Of a stretch of 64,000 bases of DNA, positions 8,857-18,250 are shown in pieces (position 1 is the first letter of the stretch; every line of letters starts with the position of its first letter). Under the pieces are notes generated by a model. It made no database searches, was not told the DNA's origin, and worked only from the letters and a program-made list of their open reading frames with translations. Both the position numbers and the translations under genes were made by a program. This stretch comes from Sandaracinaceae bacterium. GTDB lineage: Bacteria > Myxococcota_A > Polyangia > Polyangiales > Sandaracinaceae. Where the stretch lies: positions 1 through 64,000 of the forward strand of contig JAVJQK010000127.1 in assembly GCA_040218145.1 (NCBI GenBank), given 5' to 3'.

Positions 8857-9417
8857 TCAAGCGCGCTGGTCGCCGATCCACGCGCGCCGCGGGTCGTGAC
8901 GCGAGCGGAACCGCGCCACGGTCCGCACCGGGCAGGTGGCGATCAGCGTGCGCTCCTCGAGCTGCAGCGGCACCCGCCGCGACGCGAGCAGCGTCCGCAT
9001 CGCCACGTTCTCGGGGAGCACCATGAAGCGAAGGCGCGCCACGCCGCGCAGGTTGGCCACCCAGGCGACCCGCCGGAGCAGGCCCACGCCGAGGCCGCGG
9101 CCCTGGGCCTCGTCCAGCACGGTGACGGCGACGTGGGCGAGCTTCGGGTCGTCCGGGCTGCGCACGTAGCGCGCGACGCCGAGCCCCTCGAGCATGCCCG
9201 AAGGGTGGAGCCACGCGGCGCCCAGCGCGAAGTGGTCGTCGCCGTCCGGCTCGCTCAGGTAGCGCAGCTCCCCCGGCGTCAGGCGGTGCTTCGCCCCGAA
9301 GAAGCGCAGGTATCTCGCGTCGGGAGACAGGCGCGCGAACCCCTCCTCGATGAGCTCGCGGTGCTCGGGTCCGATCGCGCGAAAGACAATCTTCGGCTCC
9401 AGCTTCGAGTCCGACAT
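8857..9417 (-). CDS. GNAT-family N-acetyltransferase
   Basis: A 186-aa protein with the acetyl-CoA-binding signature of the GNAT fold: VAVTVLDEAQGRGLGVGLL (motif A with Q/R-x-x-G-x-G/A), then LRFMVLPENVAMRTLLAS (motif B). It starts ATG 9417, with AAGG 7 bases upstream. The N-terminal FRAIGPEHRELIEEGFARLSP...YLRFFG resembles acetyltransferases fused in Pat-type protein acetylases, but no CoA-ligase or cyclic-nucleotide domain is attached. The substrate cannot be read from sequence. It is convergent with the kinase at 7055-8848 (8 bp between stops) and divergent from the lipoprotein at 9553. Confidence 0.88.
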   Translation of the reverse strand: MSDSKLEPKIVFRAIGPEHRELIEEGFARLSPDARYLRFFGAKHRLTPGELRYLSEPDGDDHFALGAAWLHPSGMLEGLGVARYVRSPDDPKLAHVAVTVLDEAQGRGLGVGLLRRVAWVANLRGVARLRFMVLPENVAMRTLLASRRVPLQLEERTLIATCPVRTVARFRSRHDPRRAWIGDQRA

Positions 9418-9451
9418 GACGTCTACCTTGGCCGCGGCGCGTTTCGACGCG

Positions 9452-9495
9452 GTTTCGTGTCCGAAACATCGTGTGGGCGCCAACGCGGTTGGCGC
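9452..9495. promoter_or_regulatory. Two inverted repeats in a divergent intergenic region
   Basis: The 135-bp gap between the GNAT gene and the lipoprotein gene holds two short dyads: GTTTCG-tgtc-CGAAAC (9452-9467) and GCGCCAAC-gcg-GTTGGCGC (9477-9495). Both are perfect in their arms and lie where operators for divergent promoters are expected. In DNA this GC-rich, 8-bp GC dyads can arise by chance, so the first (AT-containing) one is the better candidate. No regulator is encoded next door. Confidence 0.3.
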
Positions 9496-9552
9496 ACCTT
9501 CGTCACACGCTCGCCGCTCGGCGTTGGCGCGCATCTTGAGAAGCAGGGGCGC

Positions 9553-9912
9553 ATGCGCTCTCTCTCCGCGTGCTCGACGCTGCTCGCGTCGGTCCTCCTG
9601 GCCGCTTGCACCGGCCAGCCCATCGGTGATCCCTGCATCCCCGAGCGCGTGCCCCCCGGCGGCTTCGTCGCGGCCGAGACCTACCTCGAGACGGGCTCCG
9701 TGGACTGCGAGACCCGGCTCTGCATGGTGCGCGGGCTCGACGGGGACCCGCGTCGCCAGTGCGACGACGGCACGTGTCCGTCGGAGACCATGGTGAGGGA
9801 CCACGTCTATTGCACGGCCGCGTGCGCGGCCGACGTCGAATGCCCCGATGGCTTCGTGTGCGTCGACGTCGGCGCCGGGTCCTTCTGCGCCCGCGATCTG
9901 CCTCCCGGATAG
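9553..9912 (+). CDS. Small Cys-rich lipoprotein
   Basis: A 119-aa protein. The ATG at 9553 gives a lipoprotein signal, MRSLSACSTLLASVLLAAC, with an AGGGG-like ribosome binding site upstream. The mature part carries about ten cysteines in a pattern common in myxobacterial surface proteins: CDDGTCPS, YCTAACAADVECPDGFVCVDVG, FCARD. The last motif resembles disulfide-bonded 'DxECPxGxxC' repeats. Its role is unknown; it is probably an exported disulfide-rich domain. Confidence 0.75.
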   Translation: MRSLSACSTLLASVLLAACTGQPIGDPCIPERVPPGGFVAAETYLETGSVDCETRLCMVRGLDGDPRRQCDDGTCPSETMVRDHVYCTAACAADVECPDGFVCVDVGAGSFCARDLPPG

Positions 9913-9946
9913 TGGCGTCGCGACGAGGGTCGGGTACTCTGGCCCG

Positions 9947-10552
9947 GTGGAGCTTCTGATCGCGCTCGCCGTCGCGCTCGCCGTGGTCGGCATCGTCGCC
10001 CTCGTCGTGCAGAAGACGCAGCCGGCCCTGTCCGCGGGAGACGACCCCAAGGCGCGCGCGTGGGAGATGTTCCAGATGGTCGCCGAAGAGGTCGGCGGGC
10101 TGACGGTGGTGAAGACCGACGACGGGTGGCCCCGCCTCCGTGGGCTGGTCGACGGGCTCGACGTGGAGATCGACTACGACAACCACCTGGCCAAGGGCCT
10201 CGAGGCGATGCTCGGCATGCGGTGCCGGATCCCCGAGGCGGAGGGCTCGCCGCCGACGGTGGTCTGGGTCGGCAGCGTCGACGTGCTGCACGCGCACTAC
10301 GGGCGGCCTCGCCCGGCGGGAGACGCCGACGGCCTGTTCGAGGTGTACACGCGCCGCGAGCCGACGGCGTCGGAGTGGTGGCAGGACAAGGAGCTGTACG
10401 AGGTCCTCGCGACGCTGCCGGGCGCAGGCGTGGTCCTCGAGGACGGGCAGCTCACGGTCGTCTTCGTCGACCTGGACGCAGACTCCATCCGTACCGCGCT
10501 GGGCGTTCCGTCCCTCATTCGCCGCGGCGTCCGACAGGTCACGCTCCACTGA
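9947..10552 (+). CDS. Single-pass membrane-anchored protein of unknown function
   Basis: About 201 aa. I chose the GTG at 9947 because the protein then starts with one N-terminal membrane helix (VELLIALAVALAVVGIVALV); upstream codons in the same frame only overlap the previous gene. The soluble part (about 30-201) is a mixed alpha/beta domain with many Trp/Asp/Glu residues (GWPRLRGLVDGLDVEIDYDN, TVVWVGSVDVLHAHYG, EWWQDKELYEVLATLPGAGVVLEDGQLTVVF). It resembles the general style of myxobacterial proteins with 'no known domain'; I do not recognise a family. It starts 34 bp after the small lipoprotein and is likely cotranscribed. Confidence 0.7.
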   Translation: MELLIALAVALAVVGIVALVVQKTQPALSAGDDPKARAWEMFQMVAEEVGGLTVVKTDDGWPRLRGLVDGLDVEIDYDNHLAKGLEAMLGMRCRIPEAEGSPPTVVWVGSVDVLHAHYGRPRPAGDADGLFEVYTRREPTASEWWQDKELYEVLATLPGAGVVLEDGQLTVVFVDLDADSIRTALGVPSLIRRGVRQVTLH

Positions 10553-10634
10553 GCGCCTCGCGCTGGCCGAGCGCCCGCGGGGGCACGCTCCCTTGGCTCG
10601 AAGGCGGGGAGAGACTAGATTTGGGGCGTTCCCG

Positions 10635-11744
10635 ATGCCTCCCACGAGCAGCCAAGCGCATTGCATGATCGCGTACGCGCTCGTGAGCGCCCTCGTGGCG
10701 TGCGACGGGCCGTGCGACCCGAGCGCGCCCGGAGTGATCTGCGCCCTCGCGGGCACCGGTGAGTTCGGGTTCAACCGCGACGGCCACCCCCCGGAGGAGA
10801 CCGACTTCTACCTGCTCTCGGCGGTGCGACGGGGACCTGAGGGCCGCATCTACCTCATGGACTTCAACAACCAGCGAGTGCGTCGCATCGACGACGAAGG
10901 GCTGGTGCGAACCGTCATCGGCAACGGGTTTCACGCCCTCGCCGACCCGACGGTGCCGGCGATCGACTCGCCCCTCGAGAACCCCGTCGACTTCGCGTTC
11001 GCGCCCGACGGCGCCCTCGTGTTCACCTCCTATCACGACCCGCGCGTCATGCGTCTGGAGGCGGACGGAACGCTGAGCGTCCTCGCGGGCACGGGCGAGA
11101 TCGGGCTCCGGGGAGTCGAGGGCGACTTCGAGGACGCGCTCTTGGCGCAGTTCAACCAGCTCGACGGCATCGCGATCGACGACGCCGGCGCCATCTACGT
11201 CTCGGACAGCCTCACCCACCGCGTTCGGGTCATCCGCGACGGCGTCGTGTACCCCGTCGCGGGGACTGGCGAGCGGGCCTTCTCGGGCGACGGGGGGCCC
11301 GCCACCGCGGCCGCGCTCCACTGGCCGACGGCCATCGAGCTCGACGCCGACGGCGCGCTCTACATCGCAGACAGCCTCAACCACGCCATCCGGCGCGTGG
11401 CCCCCGACGGGACGATCACCACGGTCGCGGGGACCGGAACGCCGGGCTTCTCGGGCGACGGGGGGCCGGCGACCGAGGCGCAGCTGAACCAGCCGAACGG
11501 CCTCGCGATCGACCCCGACGGCGTCCTCTACGTCGCGGACCGCGAGAGCTTCCGCATCCGTCGGATCGGCACCGACGGGGTGATCGAGACCATCGCGGGC
11601 ACCGGAGAGCGCGGGTGGTCCGGAGACGGCGGCCCCGCGCTCGACGCTCGCTTCGGCCATGTCGCGCGCATCGCGCTCGATGGCGACCACCTCCTGGTCG
11701 CCGATCAGTCCAACGCGTGCGCGCGTCGAATCAGGCTGCCCTGA
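10635..11744 (+). CDS. NHL-repeat beta-propeller lipoprotein
   Basis: About 369 aa. A lipobox ending LVAC (residue 23 from the ATG at 10635; 13 from an alternative ATG at 10665) is followed by CDGPCDPSAPGVICALAGTG. There are at least five NHL repeats with the core (A/I)-GTG-x-x-G-F-SGDGGPA-x-A-x-L-x-x-P-x-x-(I/L)-x-D-x-x-G-x-LY-x-AD-x-x-N-x-x-IRR. These fold into a six-bladed propeller of the type seen in surface binding proteins. It faces the four-gene minus-strand cluster (3 bp between stops), whose NHL members share the 'CDxPCDPS...GVIC' start, so this is a paralog of the gene at 12236-13498. The start is uncertain because neither ATG has a clear ribosome binding site. Confidence 0.88.
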   Translation: MPPTSSQAHCMIAYALVSALVACDGPCDPSAPGVICALAGTGEFGFNRDGHPPEETDFYLLSAVRRGPEGRIYLMDFNNQRVRRIDDEGLVRTVIGNGFHALADPTVPAIDSPLENPVDFAFAPDGALVFTSYHDPRVMRLEADGTLSVLAGTGEIGLRGVEGDFEDALLAQFNQLDGIAIDDAGAIYVSDSLTHRVRVIRDGVVYPVAGTGERAFSGDGGPATAAALHWPTAIELDADGALYIADSLNHAIRRVAPDGTITTVAGTGTPGFSGDGGPATEAQLNQPNGLAIDPDGVLYVADRESFRIRRIGTDGVIETIAGTGERGWSGDGGPALDARFGHVARIALDGDHLLVADQSNACARRIRLP

Positions 11745-11747
11745 GCC

Positions 11748-12239
11748 TCACGGCTCGGTGCACGTTCCGAGGTAGCCGACCGGAGGGTCGCCGCAGCCCT
11801 GGTGGCACTGCGCGCAGCGAGCGGGGTTGTCCTCGTCGACCACGAAGTCGGCGTCGATGCCCTGCCAGTACCAGTCGAGGTCGAGCGGCGCGCTGCCGTC
11901 CTCGAGGCGCTGCATCACCGTCCACCGGACGACCTCGCCGCTGCAGTCCGCGTCGCCGAAGTCGTACTCCTCCTTGACGACGATGGAGCCGACCGGGAAG
12001 GGGTCCATGCGGTTCTCGTAGGGACCGAGCGCGTCGGGGTCGGCGAGTACGCGGATCACGTGGAGATCGTGATCGCCGCTCTGCCGGCAGCCGCGCACCT
12101 CCGTGTAGGTGTCCGCGTAGTCGATCGGCAGGATGGGGTCGGGGGGCGGAGGCGGGGGCGGCTCCATCGGACACCCCCCGAGCAGCCCCGCCGCCACCAG
12201 CGCGAGCCCCGCCGCGCAGAGTCTGTGCGCGTGCCTCAT
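11748..12239 (-). CDS. Cytochrome-P460-like lipoprotein with CxxCH motif
   Basis: A 163-aa lipoprotein (lipobox LLGGC, Cys 23). The mature domain shows the P460/P450-like small haem-protein layout: HVIRVLADPDA, then NRMDPFPVGSIVVKEEYDF and WYWQGIDADF, and near the C-terminus ARCAQCHQGCGDPP with a CxxCH haem c motif (C142, C145, H146). Members of this family carry a c-type, sometimes cross-linked, haem and act on hydroxylamine or NO, or as electron carriers; the substrate here is not readable. It is the last gene of the propeller operon, and its ATG overlaps the TGA of the NHL gene upstream (ATGA). Confidence 0.8.
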   Translation of the reverse strand: MRHAHRLCAAGLALVAAGLLGGCPMEPPPPPPPDPILPIDYADTYTEVRGCRQSGDHDLHVIRVLADPDALGPYENRMDPFPVGSIVVKEEYDFGDADCSGEVVRWTVMQRLEDGSAPLDLDWYWQGIDADFVVDEDNPARCAQCHQGCGDPPVGYLGTCTEP

Positions 12240-13498
12240 GGGGTGTTGAACACGCGGATGACGCTGTTGCCTGTGTCGGCCACGTAGAGGCGGCCGTTCG
12301 CCCACTCCAGACCGAAGGGGAGGTTGAAGACCGCGTCCTCGGGAGGACCGCCGTCGCCGGCGTAGCCGTTCTCGCCGCACGTCCCGGCGACGCGGTCGAT
12401 CGTCCCGTCGGGGTAGATGGCGCGCACGCAGTGGTTGCGCACATCGGTGAAGTAGAGCGTTCCGTCGTCGGCGATGTCGAGGTCGACCGGGTAGTCGAGG
12501 AGCGCGTCGACCGCCGCGCCTCCGTCGCCCGCGTAGCCGGACTGCGCGATGCCGTCCACCGGCGGCTGCCCGGCGACGCGGTGGACGATCCCGGCGGTGT
12601 CGATCATGCGGATCAGGTGGTTGCCCGTGTCGGCGAAGTAGAGGTTGCCCGCGTCGTCGTAGACGATCCGGCCCGCCGGGGTGGCTGACTGGCCGAAGGG
12701 CTGCGCCATGCGCAGCTCGGTGGCCGGACCTTCGTCGCCCGCGTAGCCGGGAGTGCAGGGTCGCGAGCACCACTCGGCCGGGTCACCGCACGTCATCTTG
12801 CCGGAGCCGTCGGGGCACTGCACCGGGTCGACGCCGTCGGGGCATGGGCCGGGGCCGCCCGGAGCGGGGGCGTCGATGACGCAACGCCCGTAGAGGAGGT
12901 CGATGTTGCCCGCCTCGTCGATGCGGCGCAGGACCTGGTTCGCCTGGTCCATGATGACGAGGCTCCCGGTCGGGTCGAACGCGATGCTGGCGGGCAGGTC
13001 GAGCGTGGCAGTCAGCGCGGGCCCGCCGTCCCCGAAGTACGCGCGCCGCCCGTCGCCGCAGCTATCTGCCACCTCCCCGGTGGCGAGGTCGACGACGCGG
13101 ATCTTGCTGTTGTGCCACGCGGCCATGATGAGCTGCGTGCCCGTCTCGTCGAGGATCATGTTCGTGGGGTGGTTGAAGTCGCCGTTGGCCGGGTCGTCGA
13201 GCGAGCCGCCGAGCTCGCCTCGGCCCGCCACCCAGCGGAGCTGGCCATCCGCCGTGAGCTCGCGCAGGCGGTGGTTGTTCCAGTCGAGGATGAGGAGCTC
13301 GCCGTCCGGCTCCTCGAGGATGTCCTGCGGGAGCGAGAGCCGCGCCTCGAGCGCCGGGTAGGGCGTGTCGTCGGCGTCGCGATCGTAGCCGTTGTCGCCG
13401 TTGCCGACGATCGTGCAGATGACGCCGGTGCTCGGGTCGCACGGTGCGTCGCACGCGACGAGCGCCAGCGCGAGGAGGATGTGGGTCGTGTACCTCAT
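12236..13498 (-). CDS. NHL-repeat beta-propeller lipoprotein
   Basis: 420 aa; signal MRYTTHILLALALVAC with acylated Cys 16, followed by DAPCDPSTGVICTIVGNG. Six NHL-type blades carry recurring YAGDGGPA-x-x-A-x-L-x-x-P and LYFADTGN-x-x-IR motifs. A Cys-rich insert (about 215-265: CPDGVDPVQCPDGSGKMTC...CSRPC) breaks the repeat series between blades and is probably a disulfide-bonded loop. Both ends overlap neighbours by ATGA (13495-13498 and 12236-12239), so translation of the cluster is coupled. Likely exported to the outer membrane or surface; the ligand is unknown. Confidence 0.9.
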   Translation of the reverse strand: MRYTTHILLALALVACDAPCDPSTGVICTIVGNGDNGYDRDADDTPYPALEARLSLPQDILEEPDGELLILDWNNHRLRELTADGQLRWVAGRGELGGSLDDPANGDFNHPTNMILDETGTQLIMAAWHNSKIRVVDLATGEVADSCGDGRRAYFGDGGPALTATLDLPASIAFDPTGSLVIMDQANQVLRRIDEAGNIDLLYGRCVIDAPAPGGPGPCPDGVDPVQCPDGSGKMTCGDPAEWCSRPCTPGYAGDEGPATELRMAQPFGQSATPAGRIVYDDAGNLYFADTGNHLIRMIDTAGIVHRVAGQPPVDGIAQSGYAGDGGAAVDALLDYPVDLDIADDGTLYFTDVRNHCVRAIYPDGTIDRVAGTCGENGYAGDGGPPEDAVFNLPFGLEWANGRLYVADTGNSVIRVFNTP

Positions 13499-14658
13499 CG
13501 GGCCACCATCACGATGCGGTTGTTGAGTGAGTCCATGACGTAGAGGTTGCCGGCGTCGTCGAAGGCGACGCCGAAGGGCCGGCGCAGCATCGTCTCGGTG
13601 CCCGGGAGCCCGTCCTCGTTGAGGCCGAGCTCGCCCGTGCCGACCACCGTGCGGATGACGTTGGTCGAGAGGTCGACGGCGCGCACGCGCCCGTTGTTCG
13701 TGTCGGCGAAGTAGAGGTCGCCGTCTGGACCGATCTCGAGGTCGCGAGGCCCGTTCAGCGCGGCCTCGAGCGCGGGCCCGCCGTCCGGGCCGTCGCCGGC
13801 CTCGCCCGTGCCCGCGAAGCCATCGATCGTGCCCGTCTCGAGGTCGATCACGCGGATGCGGTTGGCCTCGGTGTCCGACACATAGAGGCGCCCCTCGTGG
13901 AAGACGATCCCACCGCTGGGGTTGGGGTTGGAGCCCGCCGCCCACGAGAACTGCGCGTCGATGGCCATCCCGCCGTCGCCGCCGCCGCCGACGGTGCCGT
14001 CGCCGGCGATGGTGTCGATGATCCCGGCCGTGTCGATGCGTCGGATGCGCTGGTTCTGCTGGTCGACGATGTAGAGGTTGCCCGCGTCGTCGAAGGTCCC
14101 ATCCGACAGCTGCTTGAAGAGCGCGCCCTCCACGGGACCGCCGTCGCCCGCGTACCCCGCGCCCGCCCCGCACACCACGCGAACGAACCCGTCGTCGGGA
14201 TCGATGCGGAGCACCTTGTGGTTGTGCCAGGCGATGACGACGAGGTCGCCGTCGGGGCCGAGGAGCAGGTTGGTCGGGTGGTTGAGCTGCCACTCCGCGC
14301 CCGGCGCGCCGTCCGCGGGGATCCCTCCGAGGGGCCCGTCGCCGGGGAAGACGGGATCGGTCCACCCGACCATCGACTCGACCTGCCCGTCGGGGTGGAT
14401 GCGGCGCAGGAGGAAGTTGTTGAAGTCGCTGATCCACGCCGTCCCGTCGGGGAGGAAGATCATGTCCTGCACCTGGGCCAGGCGGGTCTCCTGGCGGTGA
14501 AGGTCGCCGTTGAACCCCTCCTCGCCGTAGACGCCCGCCCACGTGCACGCGTGGCCCGACTCCAGACCGTCGCACGGGTCGGGGTCGCCTTCGCACCCCG
14601 TCACGGCCAGGGCCATCCCGAGCGCGGCCGCCGCCATCTGCCTCGAGCTCGTCGTCAT
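13495..14658 (-). CDS. NHL-repeat beta-propeller lipoprotein
   Basis: 387 aa; lipobox AVTGC (Cys 22) after MTTSSRQMAAAALGMAL, then EGDPDPCDG. Six NHL blades are visible from motifs such as GDLYFADTNNGRVRAVD, GNLYIVDQQNQRIRRID and GYAGDGGPVEGALF; the last ends GNLYVMDSLNNRIVMVAR at the C-terminus. It differs from the neighbouring NHL protein in lacking the Cys-rich insert. The start codon follows the upstream propeller gene's TGA by one base (TGAGATG), and its own TGA overlaps the next ATG. Part of the 15640-to-11748 operon. Confidence 0.9.
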   Translation of the reverse strand: MTTSSRQMAAAALGMALAVTGCEGDPDPCDGLESGHACTWAGVYGEEGFNGDLHRQETRLAQVQDMIFLPDGTAWISDFNNFLLRRIHPDGQVESMVGWTDPVFPGDGPLGGIPADGAPGAEWQLNHPTNLLLGPDGDLVVIAWHNHKVLRIDPDDGFVRVVCGAGAGYAGDGGPVEGALFKQLSDGTFDDAGNLYIVDQQNQRIRRIDTAGIIDTIAGDGTVGGGGDGGMAIDAQFSWAAGSNPNPSGGIVFHEGRLYVSDTEANRIRVIDLETGTIDGFAGTGEAGDGPDGGPALEAALNGPRDLEIGPDGDLYFADTNNGRVRAVDLSTNVIRTVVGTGELGLNEDGLPGTETMLRRPFGVAFDDAGNLYVMDSLNNRIVMVAR

Positions 14659-14659
14659 C

Positions 14660-15640
14660 TCACTCCACTCCGGTCACGATGGTCTCACCACGATGCAGCA
14701 GCACGCCCCGCGCGAGCGGGAACGAGGCGGTCCTTCCACCGACCGCCCAGACGCCGCCGCTAGGGTCGATCCACACCGCGTGGAGGTTCTCGTCCACCGC
14801 CAGATCCGTCTCTTCCGTGTGCCAGCCCGCTCCGTCCCGCGCAAGCACCGTGCCGTACGCGCCGACCGCGAAGCCGGCGTCGGCGTCGCCGAGGACCACA
14901 CCGGAGAGGCCCGGAAGCGCGGGGTCGGGTGTCACATCGTGCCAACCGTCGCCCTCGTTCTCCACGACGATCCCGCTGCTCAGTCCGCCGACCGCCGCGT
15001 AGCGCCCCTCGTTGGCGCTGACGGTGAAGAGCGAGGAGCCCACACCGGTCGTCATCGGGGTGAGCGCGCTGCCGTCCCAGTGCAGCGACACCCCGTTGCT
15101 CCCGACCAGCCACGCGTCGTTGGCGGACCGACCCTGGACCTTCCAGATGGCGGCGCCGGTGGGGACCTCGGCCGGGAGCGTCGGCTCCTCGACCCACGCG
15201 TCGCCGTCGAGCCGCCAGGCGAAGCCGCCGGTGGCGTCGGACGCGCCGCCGACCGCCCACACGTCGCTCGGTGAGGCCCCCCAGATCCCGAACACGGTCT
15301 CGGTCCCCGGCGTGGTCATCGGGGTGAAGGTCCCGCCTTCGTAGCGAAGGATCGCGCCGCCCTCTCCGCCCATGTAGATCGGTCCGCCCTCGAAGCCGAA
15401 GACCCACCAGAGCGCGCCCGTGTGGCCGGTCTCGACGCGCTCCCATCGGTTGCCATCGAAGTGCAACACCTCGGGGCCCATCCCCACGTCGCCGCCGACC
15501 GCCCAGACATCGGTCGCGCTCGTGCCCCAGACGGAGAGGAGCGCGCCGTCGAGCTCGGAATGGACCAGCTGCCAGCTCGGCTTCGGAGGCCCGCAAGCCA
15601 CGCACAAGAAGAGAATCGGGATGAGGAGACGAGCCGTCAC
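14660..15640 (-). CDS. 'DVWAVGG' beta-propeller lipoprotein
   Basis: About 326 aa. It starts at GTG 15640, chosen because it opens VTARLLIPILFLCVAC, a lipoprotein signal. The mature part carries repeats built on W-G-(T/A)-S-x-x-DVWAVGG, a signature of large myxobacterial paralog families with six or seven propeller blades: SVWGTSATDVWAVGGDV, GIWGASPSDVWAVGGAS, GRSANDAWLVGSNG and a C-terminal DPSGGVWAVGGRT. No catalytic residues are known for this family; the proteins are thought to be surface-exposed. It is the first gene of the four-gene propeller/P460 operon. Confidence 0.85.
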   Translation of the reverse strand: MTARLLIPILFLCVACGPPKPSWQLVHSELDGALLSVWGTSATDVWAVGGDVGMGPEVLHFDGNRWERVETGHTGALWWVFGFEGGPIYMGGEGGAILRYEGGTFTPMTTPGTETVFGIWGASPSDVWAVGGASDATGGFAWRLDGDAWVEEPTLPAEVPTGAAIWKVQGRSANDAWLVGSNGVSLHWDGSALTPMTTGVGSSLFTVSANEGRYAAVGGLSSGIVVENEGDGWHDVTPDPALPGLSGVVLGDADAGFAVGAYGTVLARDGAGWHTEETDLAVDENLHAVWIDPSGGVWAVGGRTASFPLARGVLLHRGETIVTGVE

Positions 15641-15793
15641 GCGGCGATTCTTGCACGGGTGCGGTCGCGCTGGCGACCCCCGAAGTCCCGTCGGTCGTGT
15701 TGCACCGGCAGCCGCCCTGCCGCGGACGCGACCGAGCGCCAAGACATCGCCACGGGGCGGCCGCGTGCTGTATTGTTCCGTTCGCAGGGCAGG

Positions 15794-17014
<1,221 letters not shown>

Positions 17015-17018
17015 TTGA

Positions 17019-17438
17019 TCACTCGGCGTCGGCGAGGCGCTCCACCAGCCCGATCAGCTCCGCCATCGGGGCCGGCTTCACGAAGTGCGCGTCGAAGCCC
17101 ACGCGCTCGGACTCGAGGCGGGCCTCCGCCCGGCCGTCCCCGGTCAGCGCGATCAGGCGCGGGCGGTCGCCGTTGGTCCGGAGCGTTTCGCCCAGTCGAT
17201 GCCCGTGAAGGTGAGGGAGCCCGAGGTCCACGATGGCCACGTCGAAGCGCGCGCGGCGCGACTCCTCGATGCCCTTCAGGCCGTCCTTCGCGGTCATCAC
17301 CTCCATCCCGCGTTTCCGTAGCGCGAGGGAGACCATCTCCAGGGTGTCCCAGTCGTCATCGATGATGAGGACACGGATGGGCGCGGTGCGCTCGGTGGGT
17401 TGGGCTCGTCCGCCTTCGTCTGCCAGCACGTTGGACAC
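17019..17438 (-). CDS. Stand-alone response-regulator receiver protein
   Basis: 139 aa; a single REC domain (about residues 20-135) after a short polar tail. The acidic pair IIDDDWDT, phospho-acceptor Asp in VAIVDLGLPHLHG, Thr in LIALTGDG and Lys in HFVKPAP are all in place, so it should be phosphorylatable. There is no output domain, and no histidine kinase gene is adjacent. It starts at GTG 17438; a second GTG at 17429 sits at a better distance from GGAGA. Its stop lies 5 bp from the convergent kinase stop. Confidence 0.9.
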   Translation of the reverse strand: MSNVLADEGGRAQPTERTAPIRVLIIDDDWDTLEMVSLALRKRGMEVMTAKDGLKGIEESRRARFDVAIVDLGLPHLHGHRLGETLRTNGDRPRLIALTGDGRAEARLESERVGFDAHFVKPAPMAELIGLVERLADAE

Positions 17439-17493
17439 TCTCCGATTGATGGAGAGGGTAGGTCCTCGCGTGGCGTCGACAACGCTCGGGTGG

Positions 17494-18057
17494 CTATTCC
17501 CAGCGCCACTCGAGCGCGTCGAGGGAGGCGTCGCCGTCGATGTCCCAGTAGCTGAAGAGCGCGTCGGACAGCTCGAGGTCGGTCACCGAGCCGTCGTCGT
17601 CGCCGTCGTAGTGAGCGAAGACGCGGACCCGCTCGAGGCCCGCGTGCAGCTCGGCCCGGTCCAGCGCGCCGTCGTTACTCGTGTCCCACTGGTCGAAGCG
17701 GACCTCGATGCGGCTCGGGAACCAGGCGACGACGGCCCGGCCGAGCTCGGACTCGTCGATGGCCCCGTCGCGGTCGAGGTCCCACGCCGCGTAGAGCCCG
17801 TTGGCGGTCTCGGCGTGGTCGAGGCGGCCGTCCTGGTTGGCGTCGAAGTCGTCGTAGAACCCCTCGATCGCCCCGTAGAACTCCGCGCTGGTCACCGTCG
17901 CGTCCTGATCGACGTCCATGTCGTCGAAGGCGGCGCGGCGAGGACCGGGGTCCCCGACCGGAGTGGTACGAGCGTGTTCACTGGAGGCGCCGCAGCCCAC
18001 GAGCGTCAGGAGGAGTCCGAGGGCGGCGAGGGCACCGAGGAGACGGTTGCGTTCCAT
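17494..18057 (-). CDS. EF-hand lipoprotein with six calcium-binding-type loops
   Basis: 187 aa from ATG 18057, which gives MERNRLLGALAALGLLLTLVGC with lipobox LVGC. The mature part is almost entirely EF-hand-like loops: DVDQDATVTSAEF, DANQDGRLDHAE, DLDRDGAIDESEL, DTSNDGALDRAEL, DGDDDGSVTDLEL and DIDGDASLDALEW. Spacing is roughly 25-40 residues; positions 1, 3, 5 and 12 of each loop are mostly D/N and E, so most should bind calcium. Likely an exported calcium sensor or buffer. The nearby receiver gene is on the same strand, 55 bp downstream. Confidence 0.88.
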   Translation of the reverse strand: MERNRLLGALAALGLLLTLVGCGASSEHARTTPVGDPGPRRAAFDDMDVDQDATVTSAEFYGAIEGFYDDFDANQDGRLDHAETANGLYAAWDLDRDGAIDESELGRAVVAWFPSRIEVRFDQWDTSNDGALDRAELHAGLERVRVFAHYDGDDDGSVTDLELSDALFSYWDIDGDASLDALEWRWE

Positions 18058-18160
18058 GGCGAGACCACGACGCAGCGGCCGTGCCAGCCTCTCGACGCGC
18101 CCAGGAGACGTCAGCCCGTCGCGTTTCGTCACGCCGTGACGTGTGCGTGGGGCGCGCCGC

Positions 18161-18186
18161 ACACGCACGGTTCACGGTGTGCGTGT
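18161..18186 (-). terminator. Possible hairpin downstream of the UbiA gene
   Basis: ACACGCAC-(10 nt)-GTGCGTGT forms an 8-bp stem in the 193-bp gap after the UbiA stop and before the EF-hand gene start. There is no T-tract, so intrinsic termination is doubtful. The same gap is rich in GTGCGTG words, which may produce the dyad by chance. Confidence 0.25.
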
Positions 18187-18250
18187 CGCGGCCCGTTCAC
18201 GTGCAGCTTTCCAGGTCCGTGCGTGCGCGACACGCGCCCGAGGACACCGC

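Noticed and set aside
11748-12239. CAQCH lipoprotein as a classical cytochrome c
   Set aside because: The CxxCH lies near the C-terminus after a P460-type PVGSIVVKEEY segment, unlike class I cytochromes c with an N-terminal CxxCH.
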